Source of the DNA: JBGQOG01 sp052113705
GTDB lineage: Bacteria > Pseudomonadota > Alphaproteobacteria > Rhodobacterales > Rhodobacteraceae
DNA: 64,000 nt
Direction: 5' to 3'
NCBI RefSeq assembly: GCF_052113705.1
Contig: NZ_JBGQOG010000010.1
Coordinates: forward strand, 1-64,000
The notes under the pieces are model-generated. The model saw only the letters and a list, made by a program, of their open reading frames with translations, did not search any database and was not told the DNA's origin. Position 1 is the first letter of the stretch. Each line of letters starts with the position of its first letter. Positions 42,707 to 50,992 of the stretch are shown in pieces. Made by a program: the position numbers and the translations under genes.

Positions 42707-43731
42707 CAGCCGCCCGACACCCCGGCTTCGGCAAAGGTCGCCATGCCGTTATGCACCTCCAGCGCCGCGCGCAGCACGCCCAGCGCCAGCGCCGCGCCCG
42801 AGCCTTCGCCCAGCCGCAGCCCCAGATCGAGAATCCCGCGTTTGCCGAGCGCTTTCAGCAGCCGCGCATGGCCCGGCTCGGCGCTCTCATGCCCGACAAG
42901 ACAGTGGTCGAGCGCGCCCGGCGTGCCCGCCAGCACCGCCGCCGCCGCCGTGCAGATGAACCCGTCGAGCAGCACCGGAATCCGCGCCTGCCGCGCCGCG
43001 ATCACCGCGCCGCAGATCGCTGCCTGCTCGCGCCCGCCAAAGGCCGCGAGCAGTGCCAGCGGGTTGCCCTTGGCCGCCGCGTGGCGCTCGAGCCCCGCCT
43101 CGATCACCCGCGCTTTCAGCGACATGCCACTCGCATCCGAGCCGGTGCCGGGGCCGACCCAATCCGAGGCCGCACCGCCGAAAATCGCCGTGGCCAGCGC
43201 CGCCGCGATGGTGGAATTGCCAATCCCCATTTCGCCCAGCAGCAGCACATCCGCGCCCCTGTCCACTGCCGCCGCACCACGCGCCATCGCGTCCAGCACC
43301 TCGGCCTCGCTCATCGCCGGGCCGGTGGTGAAATCCTGCGTCGGGGTGTCCAGATCCAGCGCGACCACCGAAAGATCGGCGCCATTCGCCCGGCAGAGCT
43401 GGTTGATCGAGGCACCGCCATGCTGGAAATTCGTCACCATCTGCGCGGTGACTTCCTGCGGGAAGGGGTTCACGCCCTGCGCGCAGATCCCGTGGTTGCC
43501 CGCGAAAATCACCGCCTGGGCGCGGACGATTTTCGGCCGCTCCGTGCCCCGCCAACCGGCCATGAACACTGCCAGATCCTCGAGCATCCCCAGACTGCCC
43601 GGCGGTTTGGTCAGGCTGTTCTGGCGCGCACGTGCGGCCCCGGCCGCCTCCGCATCGGCGGCGGGCAGCGTGGTCAGCGCTTCGGTCAGCGCGGCAAAGG
43701 AAGCCGCGGGAAAGGGGGTTTGGCTCATCAT
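42706..43731 (-). CDS. cobU: Nicotinate-nucleotide-dimethylbenzimidazole phosphoribosyltransferase
   Basis: This enzyme (CobU in Pseudomonas naming, CobT in Salmonella) activates dimethylbenzimidazole to alpha-ribazole phosphate. The 341-residue protein has LTKPPGSLGMLEDLA, VIFAGNHGICAQGV, NFQHGGASINQLC, LLLGEMGIGNSTIAAAL and the C-terminal LRLGEGSGAALAL in order, all family landmarks. Its two ATGs overlap the cobP stop. Its substrate is made by BluB, encoded at 47.7 kb. Confidence 0.96.
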   Translation of the reverse strand: MMSQTPFPAASFAALTEALTTLPAADAEAAGAARARQNSLTKPPGSLGMLEDLAVFMAGWRGTERPKIVRAQAVIFAGNHGICAQGVNPFPQEVTAQMVTNFQHGGASINQLCRANGADLSVVALDLDTPTQDFTTGPAMSEAEVLDAMARGAAAVDRGADVLLLGEMGIGNSTIAAALATAIFGGAASDWVGPGTGSDASGMSLKARVIEAGLERHAAAKGNPLALLAAFGGREQAAICGAVIAARQARIPVLLDGFICTAAAAVLAGTPGALDHCLVGHESAEPGHARLLKALGKRGILDLGLRLGEGSGAALALGVLRAALEVHNGMATFAEAGVSGG

Positions 43732-44231
43732 TTCACCTTCATCGGCAGACCCGCGACCGCGAAAATCACTTCATCCGCGGCTTGGGCAATCATCTGGTTC
43801 AGCGTGCCGGCGGCGTCACGAAACGCCCGCGCCAGCGCATTGTCGGGCACGATACCGAGGCCCACCTCATTCGTCACCAGCACCACCGGGCTTTTCTGAG
43901 CCGCCAGCGCCGTCACCAGTTCCGCCCCGGCCTGCCGCCAGTCGCGCTCGGCGAACATCAGATTGGAGAGCCAGAGCGTCAGGCAATCCACCAGACGCGG
44001 GCCGCCACCATCGGTTTCCGCCAGCGCCGCCACCAGATCCAGCGGCGCGGGCCGGTCGGCCCAGCGGGCATCGCGGCGGGCCTGATGCTGGGCGATCCGG
44101 GCCGCCATCTCGGCGTCCTGTGCCTCCGCCGTGGCGATGTAGACCGGACGGCCCGGCAAAGCGAGGACCCGGTTTTCCGCGATCAGGCTCTTGCCCGAAC
44201 GCGCGCCACCTGTGATGAGTATCACGCTCAT
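43728..44231 (-). CDS. cobP: Adenosylcobinamide kinase/guanylyltransferase
   Basis: CobP (CobU in Salmonella) phosphorylates adenosylcobinamide and adds GMP. The 167-residue protein has Walker A GGARSGKS at residues 8-15, the YIATAEAQDAEM motif with conserved acidic residues, and VTNEVGLGIVPDNALARAFRD near the C terminus. AGGAGG precedes the ATG at 44231. It leads the minus-strand cobP-cobU-cobV unit, divergent from the phosphatase gene across 81 bases. Confidence 0.95.
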   Translation of the reverse strand: MSVILITGGARSGKSLIAENRVLALPGRPVYIATAEAQDAEMAARIAQHQARRDARWADRPAPLDLVAALAETDGGGPRLVDCLTLWLSNLMFAERDWRQAGAELVTALAAQKSPVVLVTNEVGLGIVPDNALARAFRDAAGTLNQMIAQAADEVIFAVAGLPMKVK

Positions 44232-44312
44232 ATGCCCTCCTGTGCCGCCAACCGGGCGGGTTGGCGCCCAAGAAACACCATTCCGCCCGTTTGAAAAGGG
44301 GCAAAGCCGACC

Positions 44313-44945
44313 GTGACCCGCCCTGAAACGACGCCCCCTTCTGTCCCCACCCCGCCGCGCCGCGCGACCGACCTCCTGCTGATCCGCCATGCCCCGGCGG
44401 ACAATGGCGGGCTGTTGGCCGGGCGCCGCGATGTGGGGGCGCTTTTGCCCGGCGCGGCCGAGCTGGAGGCACGGCGGCAGCTGATCGGCGTGCCGGACCG
44501 GCTGATCACCTCGCCCGCGCGCCGCTGCCAGATGACCCTTGCGGCGCTGTTTGGGACGGCACCCGCCACCGGAAAGGCCACCGAGGATGCACGCCTGTGG
44601 GAGCAGGATTTCGGCCTCTGGGAGGGGACTTCTCCCGCCGATCTGCCCGATCTCGGCCCCCTCTCCCGCGACGCTTTGGCGCAGCACCGCCCACCGCAGG
44701 GCGAGAGTTTTGCCGATCTCTGCGCCCGCGTGACACCGGGGCTCATCGCGGCGGCCTCGGGGGGGCGGGTGGCGGTTGTGGCGCATGCCGGGGTGATCCG
44801 GGCGGCACTGTCATGGGCGCTGGGGGTGCCCTCGGCGGGCCTCGGATTTGAAATCGCGCCGCTGTCGGTGACGCTGATCCGGGTGCTGCCCGAGGCGGAT
44901 GCGCTCTCCTTCTCCGTCGCCTATGTCAACCGGAGCGCGGCATGA
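44313..44945 (+). CDS. Histidine phosphatase, probable alpha-ribazole phosphatase
   Basis: This 210-residue phosphoglycerate-mutase-fold protein has Arg25-His26 in LLLIRHAPAD, a second active-site block ITSPARRCQMTLAALF, and VAVVAHAGVIRAAL with the second histidine. Placed at the head of a cobalamin unit, it is probably the phosphatase that removes phosphate from alpha-ribazole phosphate or adenosylcobalamin phosphate. The GTG at 44313 has AAGGGG about 11 bases upstream. It overlaps the next gene by 4 bases. I leave the symbol blank because cobC is used for two different genes. Confidence 0.83.
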   Translation: MTRPETTPPSVPTPPRRATDLLLIRHAPADNGGLLAGRRDVGALLPGAAELEARRQLIGVPDRLITSPARRCQMTLAALFGTAPATGKATEDARLWEQDFGLWEGTSPADLPDLGPLSRDALAQHRPPQGESFADLCARVTPGLIAAASGGRVAVVAHAGVIRAALSWALGVPSAGLGFEIAPLSVTLIRVLPEADALSFSVAYVNRSAA

Positions 44946-45772
44946 GCGTGGCAGAGGTCTCGGTCGCGGGCCATTTCGGCGAGCTGTTGCAAGGGCGGCT
45001 CGGCGCCTCTGGCCCCTTGGCGCTGATCACCCTGCCATGCCCCGCCCTGCTGGTGCGCGCCACGGCCGAGGGCACCGCCGCCAGCCACAGGCCCCGCCAG
45101 TTCACCCTGCACCAACCCGGTGCCCGCGCCCTGACCCGCAGCGAGGCCGCCCGGTTTCTGCGCGCCCTCGACCTGCCCCTGCGCGGCCGCTTCACCCTGC
45201 GCCTCGACATGCCGCCGGGCGGCGGGGCCGGGGCCTCGACCGCGGCGCGCGTCGCACTGGCGCGGGCCGCCGGAGAATATGACCCCGCCCGCATCGCCCA
45301 TGCCTGCCGGATCACCGAAGGCGCCAGCGATCCGCTGATGCTGCCCCGGCCCGAGCGGCTCCTCTGGGCCTCGCGCGAGGGGCGGATTCTGGCCGCGCTG
45401 CCACCGCTGCCCCGGCTGCAGGTGCTGGGCGGCTTTTTCGGGCCGGGCCAGCGCACAGACCCGCAGGATCTGGATTTTCCCGACATCAGCGACCTTGTGG
45501 CGCGCTGGCCCGACGCCTGTGCAAAAGGGGCGGCGGCAGTGGCCGCCCTCGCCAGCCTCTCCGCCGCCCGCACCCTGGCGCAGCGGGGTCCAAACCCCGA
45601 TCCGACGGCGGCACTGGCGGCGCGCCACGGGGCGCTGGGCTGGGCGATAGCGCATACCGGGGCCGCGCGCGCGCTGCTCTTTGCCCCGGGGAAGGTGCCT
45701 GCGGGCGCAAGGGCAGACTTGCGCCGGGCGGGTTTTTCCCGGATCACAACCTTTCTGATCGGGGGGAACTGA
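44942..45772 (+). CDS. GHMP kinase, probable L-threonine kinase (PduX/BluE-like)
   Basis: This 276-residue GHMP-superfamily protein has an N-terminal VSVAGHFGELLQGR block and a glycine-rich phosphate loop PPGGGAGASTAARVA near residue 92. PduX is the known L-threonine kinase that makes the precursor of the aminopropanol linker, and the next two genes (CbiB and CobC) use exactly that linker. The context therefore supports L-threonine kinase. It may correspond to the bluE gene described in Rhodobacter. It is coupled at both ends (ATGA and TGATG overlaps). Confidence 0.75.
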   Translation: MSVAEVSVAGHFGELLQGRLGASGPLALITLPCPALLVRATAEGTAASHRPRQFTLHQPGARALTRSEAARFLRALDLPLRGRFTLRLDMPPGGGAGASTAARVALARAAGEYDPARIAHACRITEGASDPLMLPRPERLLWASREGRILAALPPLPRLQVLGGFFGPGQRTDPQDLDFPDISDLVARWPDACAKGAAAVAALASLSAARTLAQRGPNPDPTAALAARHGALGWAIAHTGAARALLFAPGKVPAGARADLRRAGFSRITTFLIGGN

Positions 45773-46713
45773 TGCTGGCAGCAGGCGCAATGGCGGTGGC
45801 GATGGTGGTGGATGCGGGCCTTGGCTGGCCCGCGCCGCTTTATGCGCGCATCGGCCATCCGGTCACCTGGATCGGGCGGCTGATCGGCCATCTCGACCGC
45901 CGCTGGAACCACAGCCATCACCGCGACCTCACCCGCCGGATCATGGGTATCGCCGCCGCGCTGGTGGTGATTGCCGCCGCCGTCCTGCCCTGCTGGCTGG
46001 TCGCCCGCCTGCTGCCGGGCGGCGTCGCGGGCATGCTGATCACCGGGGTTCTGGCCTGGCCGCTGGTGGCCACCCGCGCGATGCATGACCATGTCGTCGC
46101 CGTCGCGCGGCCGCTCAGTGCGGGCGATCTGGCGGGCGCGCGGGCGGCAGTGGCGATGATCGTGGGCCGTGACCCGGCGCGGCTTGATGCCGCAGGGGTC
46201 GCGCGCGCCGCCCTCGAAAGCCTGGCCGAGAATACCTCGGACGGGATCGTCGCGCCGCTGTTTTGGGGGGCGTTGCTGGGCCTGCCCGGCATCGCGGGGT
46301 ACAAGGCGATCAACACTTTGGATTCGATGATCGGCCACCGCAGCCCCCGGCACGAAGCCTTTGGCTGGGCCTCGGCCCGCATCGACGACGGCGTGAACCT
46401 GATCCCGGCGCGGCTGACCGGGCTGTTGTTCGCGCTGGCCTCCGGCCGCCCCCGCGCGGCCCTCACCACGATGGCGCGCGACGCGTCACACCACCGCTCG
46501 CCCAATGCGGGCTGGCCCGAGGCATCTTTGGCCGGGGCCTTGCAGATCCGCCTTTCCGGGCCGAGGATCTATGGCGACCGGGTGGCAGAGGAGCCCTGGG
46601 TCAATGCAGAGGCCGCCGATCCGGGGGCAGAGGACATCCGGCGCGGGCTGGTGCTCTATCGGCGGGCGATGCTGCTGCTCGGGCTGATGCTCGTGGCGCT
46701 GGCGACAGCTTAG
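45772..46713 (+). CDS. cbiB: Adenosylcobinamide-phosphate synthase (CbiB)
   Basis: CbiB (CobD in Pseudomonas naming) attaches aminopropanol phosphate to adenosylcobyric acid. The 313-residue membrane protein has HPVTWIGRLIGHLDR near residue 28, ALESLAENTSDGIVAPLFWGALLGLPG at about 145-171, and the KAINTLDSMIGHRSPRHEAFGWASARIDD stretch, all diagnostic. It overlaps the kinase gene by one base and is followed after 9 bases by cobC. Confidence 0.95.
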   Translation: MLAAGAMAVAMVVDAGLGWPAPLYARIGHPVTWIGRLIGHLDRRWNHSHHRDLTRRIMGIAAALVVIAAAVLPCWLVARLLPGGVAGMLITGVLAWPLVATRAMHDHVVAVARPLSAGDLAGARAAVAMIVGRDPARLDAAGVARAALESLAENTSDGIVAPLFWGALLGLPGIAGYKAINTLDSMIGHRSPRHEAFGWASARIDDGVNLIPARLTGLLFALASGRPRAALTTMARDASHHRSPNAGWPEASLAGALQIRLSGPRIYGDRVAEEPWVNAEAADPGAEDIRRGLVLYRRAMLLLGLMLVALATA

Positions 46714-46722
46714 GGGGGAAGA

Positions 46723-47700
46723 ATGCGCGATCACGGTGGCAATATCGACGCGGCAGTCAGCCGTCACGGCGGCACCTTGGCCGAGTGGATCGACCTCTCC
46801 ACCGGGATCAACCGTGTGCCCTATCCGCTGCCCGACATGCCGCCCGAGGTCTGGACGATGCTGCCCACCCGCAGCGCGCAGGCCGCGTTGATCGAAGCGG
46901 CACGCCGCGCCTGGAGCACCCGCGCGCCGATGCTGGCGCTGGCAGGCGCGCAGGGCGCCATCCAGATGATCCCGCGTCTGGGCCGTCCGGGCCGCGCCCG
47001 CGTGCTTGCCCCCACCTATAACGAACATGCCGCCGCCCTGCGCGCTGCGGGCTGGCAGGTGGAGGAAGTCGCCACCCTAGCCGATCTCGCAGGCGCCGAT
47101 CTGGCGGTGGTGGTCAACCCCAACAACCCCGATGGCCGCCAGCATCCGCCCGCCGCGTTGCAGGCCCTCCTTGAACGCGTGGGCCGTCTGGTGGTGGATG
47201 AGAGCTTTGGCGATATGACGCCCGAGATGTCGCTGACGCCGCAGGCCGGGCGCGCGGGCCTGCTGGTGCTGCGCTCCTTTGGCAAATTCTACGGGCTGGC
47301 CGGGCTGCGGCTGGGCTTTGTGCTGGGGGGCGCTGCCGAAATCGCGGCGCTGGCCGAGATGGCCGGGCCCTGGCCCGTCTCGGGCGCCGCCCTCGCCATC
47401 GGCACCCGCGCGCTGGCCGATACCGCCTGGGCCGAGGCCACAACCCGGCGTCTGGCAGAGGAAGCCCCCCGCCTTGACGCGCTGGCCGAACGCGCCGGAT
47501 GGACCCCGCGCGGCGGCAGCACGCTCTTTCGTCTCTACGACACCCCGCAGGCGGCGGCGGCGCAGGACGCGCTGGCCCGCCACCGCATCTGGTCGCGCCG
47601 CTTCCCCTATTCCGACCGCTGGCTGCGCCTCGGCCTGCCCGGGACGCCCGCGGAATGGGACCGCCTCACCCAAGCACTGGAGAGCCTCCATGCAGTTTGA
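46723..47700 (+). CDS. cobC: Threonine-phosphate decarboxylase, CobC-type
   Basis: This 325-residue PLP-dependent fold-I enzyme decarboxylates L-threonine phosphate to aminopropanol phosphate (CobD in Salmonella). It has the N-terminal HGGNIDAAVSRHGG and DLSTGINRVPYP blocks, the VVVNPNNPDGR loop, and the PLP lysine in RSFGKFYGLAGLRLGF. GGGGGGAA precedes the ATG at 46723. The stop overlaps the bluB start by 11 bases. It works with the preceding kinase and CbiB. Confidence 0.93.
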   Translation: MRDHGGNIDAAVSRHGGTLAEWIDLSTGINRVPYPLPDMPPEVWTMLPTRSAQAALIEAARRAWSTRAPMLALAGAQGAIQMIPRLGRPGRARVLAPTYNEHAAALRAAGWQVEEVATLADLAGADLAVVVNPNNPDGRQHPPAALQALLERVGRLVVDESFGDMTPEMSLTPQAGRAGLLVLRSFGKFYGLAGLRLGFVLGGAAEIAALAEMAGPWPVSGAALAIGTRALADTAWAEATTRRLAEEAPRLDALAERAGWTPRGGSTLFRLYDTPQAAAAQDALARHRIWSRRFPYSDRWLRLGLPGTPAEWDRLTQALESLHAV

Positions 47701-48313
47701 CAATGCCCAATCCGAGGCGCTGACGCAGGTGCTGCGCTGGCGGCGCGATGTGCGGCATTTCCGCACCGACCCGGTGCCGCAGGCACTGCTCGATGAGCTG
47801 GAAGAGCTGATGGATTACGCGCCCTCGGTCGGCAATGCCCGGCCCTGGCGGGTGATCCGCGTCACCGACCCCGGGCTTCGCGCCGCGGTGCGGGCGAATT
47901 TCAACCGCTGCAATGCCGAGGCCGCCGCCGATTACAGCGATGAAAAGCTGACGGAATATCTGGCGCTGAAACTGGCGGGCCTCGATGCCGCCCCGGTGCA
48001 GCTGGCGGTCTTCACCGAATCCGATCCGCCCGAGGGCCACGGCCTCGGCCGCCGCACCCTGCCCGAAACCCTGCGGCAATCCACCGCGATGGCGATCCAC
48101 ACGCTCTGGCTCGCCGCCCGCGCCCGCAACCTTGGCCTCGGCATGGTCTCCATCCTCGAACCCCGCGCGATCGAGGCGCTGTTTGCCGTGCCACCGGGCT
48201 GGGAATTTGCCGCCTATATCTGCCTCGGCTATCCGGAGTTTACCGATGACACGCCGCTCTTGCACCGCAAAGGCTGGCAGGAAAACACCCATGACGCCTG
48301 GCGCGAACGCTAA
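47690..48313 (+). CDS. bluB: 5,6-dimethylbenzimidazole synthase
   Basis: BluB destroys FMNH2 with oxygen to make the lower ligand dimethylbenzimidazole. The 207-residue nitroreductase-fold protein has WRRDVRHFRTDPVP, LMDYAPSVGNARPWRVIRV (the BluB-specific APSVGNxQPW-type block) and IHTLWLAARARNLGLGMVSI. Its requirement for oxygen fits the aerobic CobG pathway downstream. It starts inside the end of cobC and is convergent with cobQ. Confidence 0.95.
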   Translation: MQFDNAQSEALTQVLRWRRDVRHFRTDPVPQALLDELEELMDYAPSVGNARPWRVIRVTDPGLRAAVRANFNRCNAEAAADYSDEKLTEYLALKLAGLDAAPVQLAVFTESDPPEGHGLGRRTLPETLRQSTAMAIHTLWLAARARNLGLGMVSILEPRAIEALFAVPPGWEFAAYICLGYPEFTDDTPLLHRKGWQENTHDAWRER

Positions 48314-48316
48314 GGT

Positions 48317-48349
48317 CTTGCTTCGGTCAAATATCCCCGCCGGAGGCCC
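48317..48349 (-). repeat. Dispersed intergenic element, copy 7
   Basis: Read on the minus strand just past the cobQ stop: GCCTCCGGCGGGGATATTTG followed by ACCGAAGCAAG. This is one of the best-conserved copies and fills the whole gap between the convergent bluB and cobQ genes. Confidence 0.7.
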
Positions 48350-49792
48350 TTAACGCGCCAAACCGAGCAGCGCCGGGACATCGAGATGCGCCTCCAGATG
48401 CGCGGCCAGCTCATCGAGCCGCGCCTCCACCCGCGCGCCATAATTGACGGCCCCCGCCGAAACGCCGAGCCCGGCCAGAAACGCCGCCCGGAACCCATCT
48501 TCGGCGAAAAGCCCGTGCAGATAGCTGCCGATGATGCGGCCATCCGCACTCACAGCCCCCTCCGGCGTGCCCGCGACCCGCGCGAAAGGCCGCGCCCGGT
48601 CCGGCCCCTCGGTGCGGCCGATGTGGATCTCATAGCCTTCGACGGTCAGGCCCGAACCCACATGCTCGGCCGTTGTCCGCGTCAGTCGCTTATCCGGCGT
48701 CATCACCGTCTCCACGTCCAGAAAGCCAAGCCCCACCATCTCACCCGGCGCACCCTCGATCCCCTCCGGGTCCGAGATCCTCTGTCCCAGCATCTGATAG
48801 CCGCCGCAAATGCCCAAGACATGCCCGCCCCGCCGCACATGCGCCGCGAGATCCACATCCCAGCCCTGCGCCCGCAGAAAGGCCAGATCGCCCCGCGTCG
48901 ATTTGCTGCCCGGCAGGATCACCAGCCGCGCATCGCCGGGGATCGGCTGCCCCGGGCGCAGCATCACCACCTCAACCCCCGGCTCCAGCTTCAACGGATC
49001 CAGATCATCGAAATTCGCAATGCGCGAGAATTGCAGACAGACGATCTTGCAGGCTCCCGAACCGCCCCCCTGAATGTCGAGCGCATCCTCCGCCGGCAGA
49101 TCCGCCGCCCCCGCGAAATAGGGCACCACGCCAAACCCCGGCCAACCGCTGCGCGCCGAGATCAGCTGATACCCATCGTCAAAGAGCCGCGGGTCGCCGC
49201 GAAACTTGTTGATGAGAAAGCCCCCAACCATCGCCGCGTCCTCAGGGTCAAGCACCAACTGGGTCCCGAGGATCTGCGCAATCACCCCGCCCCGGTCAAT
49301 GTCCCCCACGAGCACCACCGGCACATCCGCCGCGCGGGCAAAGCCCATATTGGCAATATCCCCCGCCCGCAGATTGACCTCGGCCGGGCTGCCTGCCCCC
49401 TCGACAATCACGAGATCAACTTCAGCCTGCAACCGCCGGAAACTCTCCAGCACCGAAACCATCAGCTGCGGTTTCAACTTCGCATAGTCGCGCGCCTTCA
49501 CCGTGGCGATCCGCCGCCCCTGCACGACCACCTGCGAGCCCATTTCGCTCTCAGGCTTCAACAGAACCGGGTTCATATCGGTATGCGGCAACCGCCCCGA
49601 GGCCAAAGCCTGCAACGCCTGCGCGCGCCCGATTTCGCCGCCGTCCACCGTCACGGCTGCATTGTTGGACATGTTCTGCGGCTTGAACGGTGCCACCGTC
49701 AGCCCCCGTCTCAACGCCGCCCGGCAGAGACCCGCCACAATCAGCGACTTGCCCACGTTCGAGCCCGCCCCCTGGATCATCACCGCGGTCAT
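48350..49792 (-). CDS. cobQ: Cobyric acid synthase
   Basis: CobQ amidates four side chains of adenosylcobyrinic acid a,c-diamide using glutamine and ATP. The 480-residue protein has an N-terminal dethiobiotin-synthetase-like domain (MIQGAGSNVGKSLIVAGLCRA, PFKPQNMSNNA) and a C-terminal class I glutamine amidotransferase domain with the nucleophile Cys in VLGICGGYQMLG and His in IIGSYLHGLFA. GGAGGG precedes the ATG at 49792. It is the only gene of its strand between bluB and cobO. Confidence 0.96.
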   Translation of the reverse strand: MTAVMIQGAGSNVGKSLIVAGLCRAALRRGLTVAPFKPQNMSNNAAVTVDGGEIGRAQALQALASGRLPHTDMNPVLLKPESEMGSQVVVQGRRIATVKARDYAKLKPQLMVSVLESFRRLQAEVDLVIVEGAGSPAEVNLRAGDIANMGFARAADVPVVLVGDIDRGGVIAQILGTQLVLDPEDAAMVGGFLINKFRGDPRLFDDGYQLISARSGWPGFGVVPYFAGAADLPAEDALDIQGGGSGACKIVCLQFSRIANFDDLDPLKLEPGVEVVMLRPGQPIPGDARLVILPGSKSTRGDLAFLRAQGWDVDLAAHVRRGGHVLGICGGYQMLGQRISDPEGIEGAPGEMVGLGFLDVETVMTPDKRLTRTTAEHVGSGLTVEGYEIHIGRTEGPDRARPFARVAGTPEGAVSADGRIIGSYLHGLFAEDGFRAAFLAGLGVSAGAVNYGARVEARLDELAAHLEAHLDVPALLGLAR

Positions 49793-49825
49793 CGCATCCC
49801 TCCGCCGCCGCACCGAACCTGACTG

Positions 49826-50026
49826 CGGAAGCCTCCGGCGGAGGTATTTTTCGCCAAGAAGAAAGGGGAGCGGACAGCCAAGGGGCGCCGCGCTTCGGGC
49901 CGCCCGGGCGGGGGAAACGCGGCGCTTTCTCCTTGGGCGGTCATCGGGACCTCTCCCTGTACCGCCCTGAAAGTCTGCCACGCCCTGATCATGAGTCCAG
50001 CCTTTTCTTCTTGGTATAAATACCTG
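49826..50026. repeat. Dispersed intergenic element, facing pair (copies 8 and 9)
   Basis: Copy 8 is plus-oriented (GAAGCCTCCGGCGGAGGTAT, then TTTTTCGCCAAGAAGAAAGG, 49826-49867). Copy 9 is minus-oriented (CCTTTTCTTCTTGG then TATAAATACC, 50001-50024). The 260-base gap between cobQ and cobO, with no gene, is largely occupied by this pair and the spacer between them. Confidence 0.65.
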
Positions 50027-50054
50027 CCTTGCACCATTCACGCAGGAGAAGAGG

Positions 50055-50672
50055 TCAGAATTCGACGCCCTTCTGCCCCTTGATGCCCGAGCGGAACGGA
50101 TGCTTTACCAGTGTCATCTCGGTCACCAGATCGGCGATCTCGATCAACTCGTCTTTCGCATTGCGACCAGTCAGCACCACATGCGTCAGGGGTGGCTTTT
50201 CTTCGACGAGGAAGCGCACCACTTCGGCGATATCCAGATAATCGTAGCGCAAGGCGATGTTGATCTCATCGAGCAGCACAAAGCGGATTTCGGGGTTCAG
50301 GATCAGCTCCTTGGCCTTGGCCCATCCGGCTTGCGCCGCGGCGATGTCGCGGGCGCGGTCCTGAGTTTCCCAGGTAAAGCCTTCCCCCATCGCGTGAAAC
50401 TGGCAGAGATCCGAAAAATGCGTCTCGATCAGGCGCCGCTCGCCGGTGTCCCAGGCGCCTTTGATGAACTGCACCACCGCGCAGGGCATCTCATGGGCGA
50501 TGCAGCGCAGGATCATGCCAAAGCCGGAGGAGGATTTTCCCTTGCCCGGCCCGGTGTGGACGATGATCAGGCCTTTTTCGCCGGATTTCCCCGCCATGAT
50601 CTTATCCCGCGCGGCTTTTTTCTTGGCCATCTTGCTGGCGTGTTTGGCTTCCAGGTCGCTGACTTCGGTCAT
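50055..50672 (-). CDS. cobO: Cob(I)yrinic acid a,c-diamide adenosyltransferase, CobO type
   Basis: CobO (BtuR/CobA family) adenosylates the corrin ring during de novo synthesis. The 205-residue protein has the P-loop HTGPGKGKSSSG at residues 39-50, then VVQFIKGAWDTGERRL, FHAMGEGFTWETQD, LLDEINIALRYDY and VVLTGRNA, the full family series. GAGGAG lies before the ATG at 50672. A lysine-rich leader is typical of the alphaproteobacterial form. It is divergent from the riboswitch-led operon. Confidence 0.96.
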   Translation of the reverse strand: MTEVSDLEAKHASKMAKKKAARDKIMAGKSGEKGLIIVHTGPGKGKSSSGFGMILRCIAHEMPCAVVQFIKGAWDTGERRLIETHFSDLCQFHAMGEGFTWETQDRARDIAAAQAGWAKAKELILNPEIRFVLLDEINIALRYDYLDIAEVVRFLVEEKPPLTHVVLTGRNAKDELIEIADLVTEMTLVKHPFRSGIKGQKGVEF

Positions 50673-50724
50673 CTCGTCGCTCCTCATCCTTGACAAGCAG
50701 GGGCTTCGTGCCTCAGGTGAGGCG

Positions 50725-50917
50725 GCGTTGGTTCCTGTCTTAGGACAGGCGAAGAGGGAATGCGACAGGGTTTCCGACTGTTCCGGTCGGAAACGCGAAG
50801 CGCAGCCGCCCCCGCGACCGTGACCGGAAAGGTCCGCCCAGCCACTGGCAGATGCCGGGAAGGAGGGTGGACCGGTGGGGAAACCCTGAATCCGCAAGCC
50901 GGGAGACCTGCCAGCGC
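50725..50917 (+). promoter_or_regulatory. Cobalamin riboswitch aptamer
   Basis: All hallmark segments occur in order: GAAGAGGGAATGCGA (50751-50765), GCCGCCCCCGCGACCGTGA (50805-50823), AGCCACTGG (50840-50848), GCCGGGAAGG (50854-50863), and the B12 box AAGCCGGGAGACCTGCC (50896-50912). Closing stem P1 pairs GCGTTGG (50725-50731) with CCAGCGC (50911-50917). It controls the operon starting with the DUF1636 gene and cobW. Confidence 0.95.
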
Positions 50918-50992
50918 ATGTGACTGAACGGGCGGACGGGGTGTTCCGCGACCGGCAGGCAGGGGCAATCCGGCCCCGCCTCTGGCCATGCC

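Noticed and set aside
44232..44312. Second cobalamin riboswitch between cobP and the phosphatase gene
   Set aside because: The gap is only 81 bases and lacks the B12 box and the GCCACTG segment on either strand.
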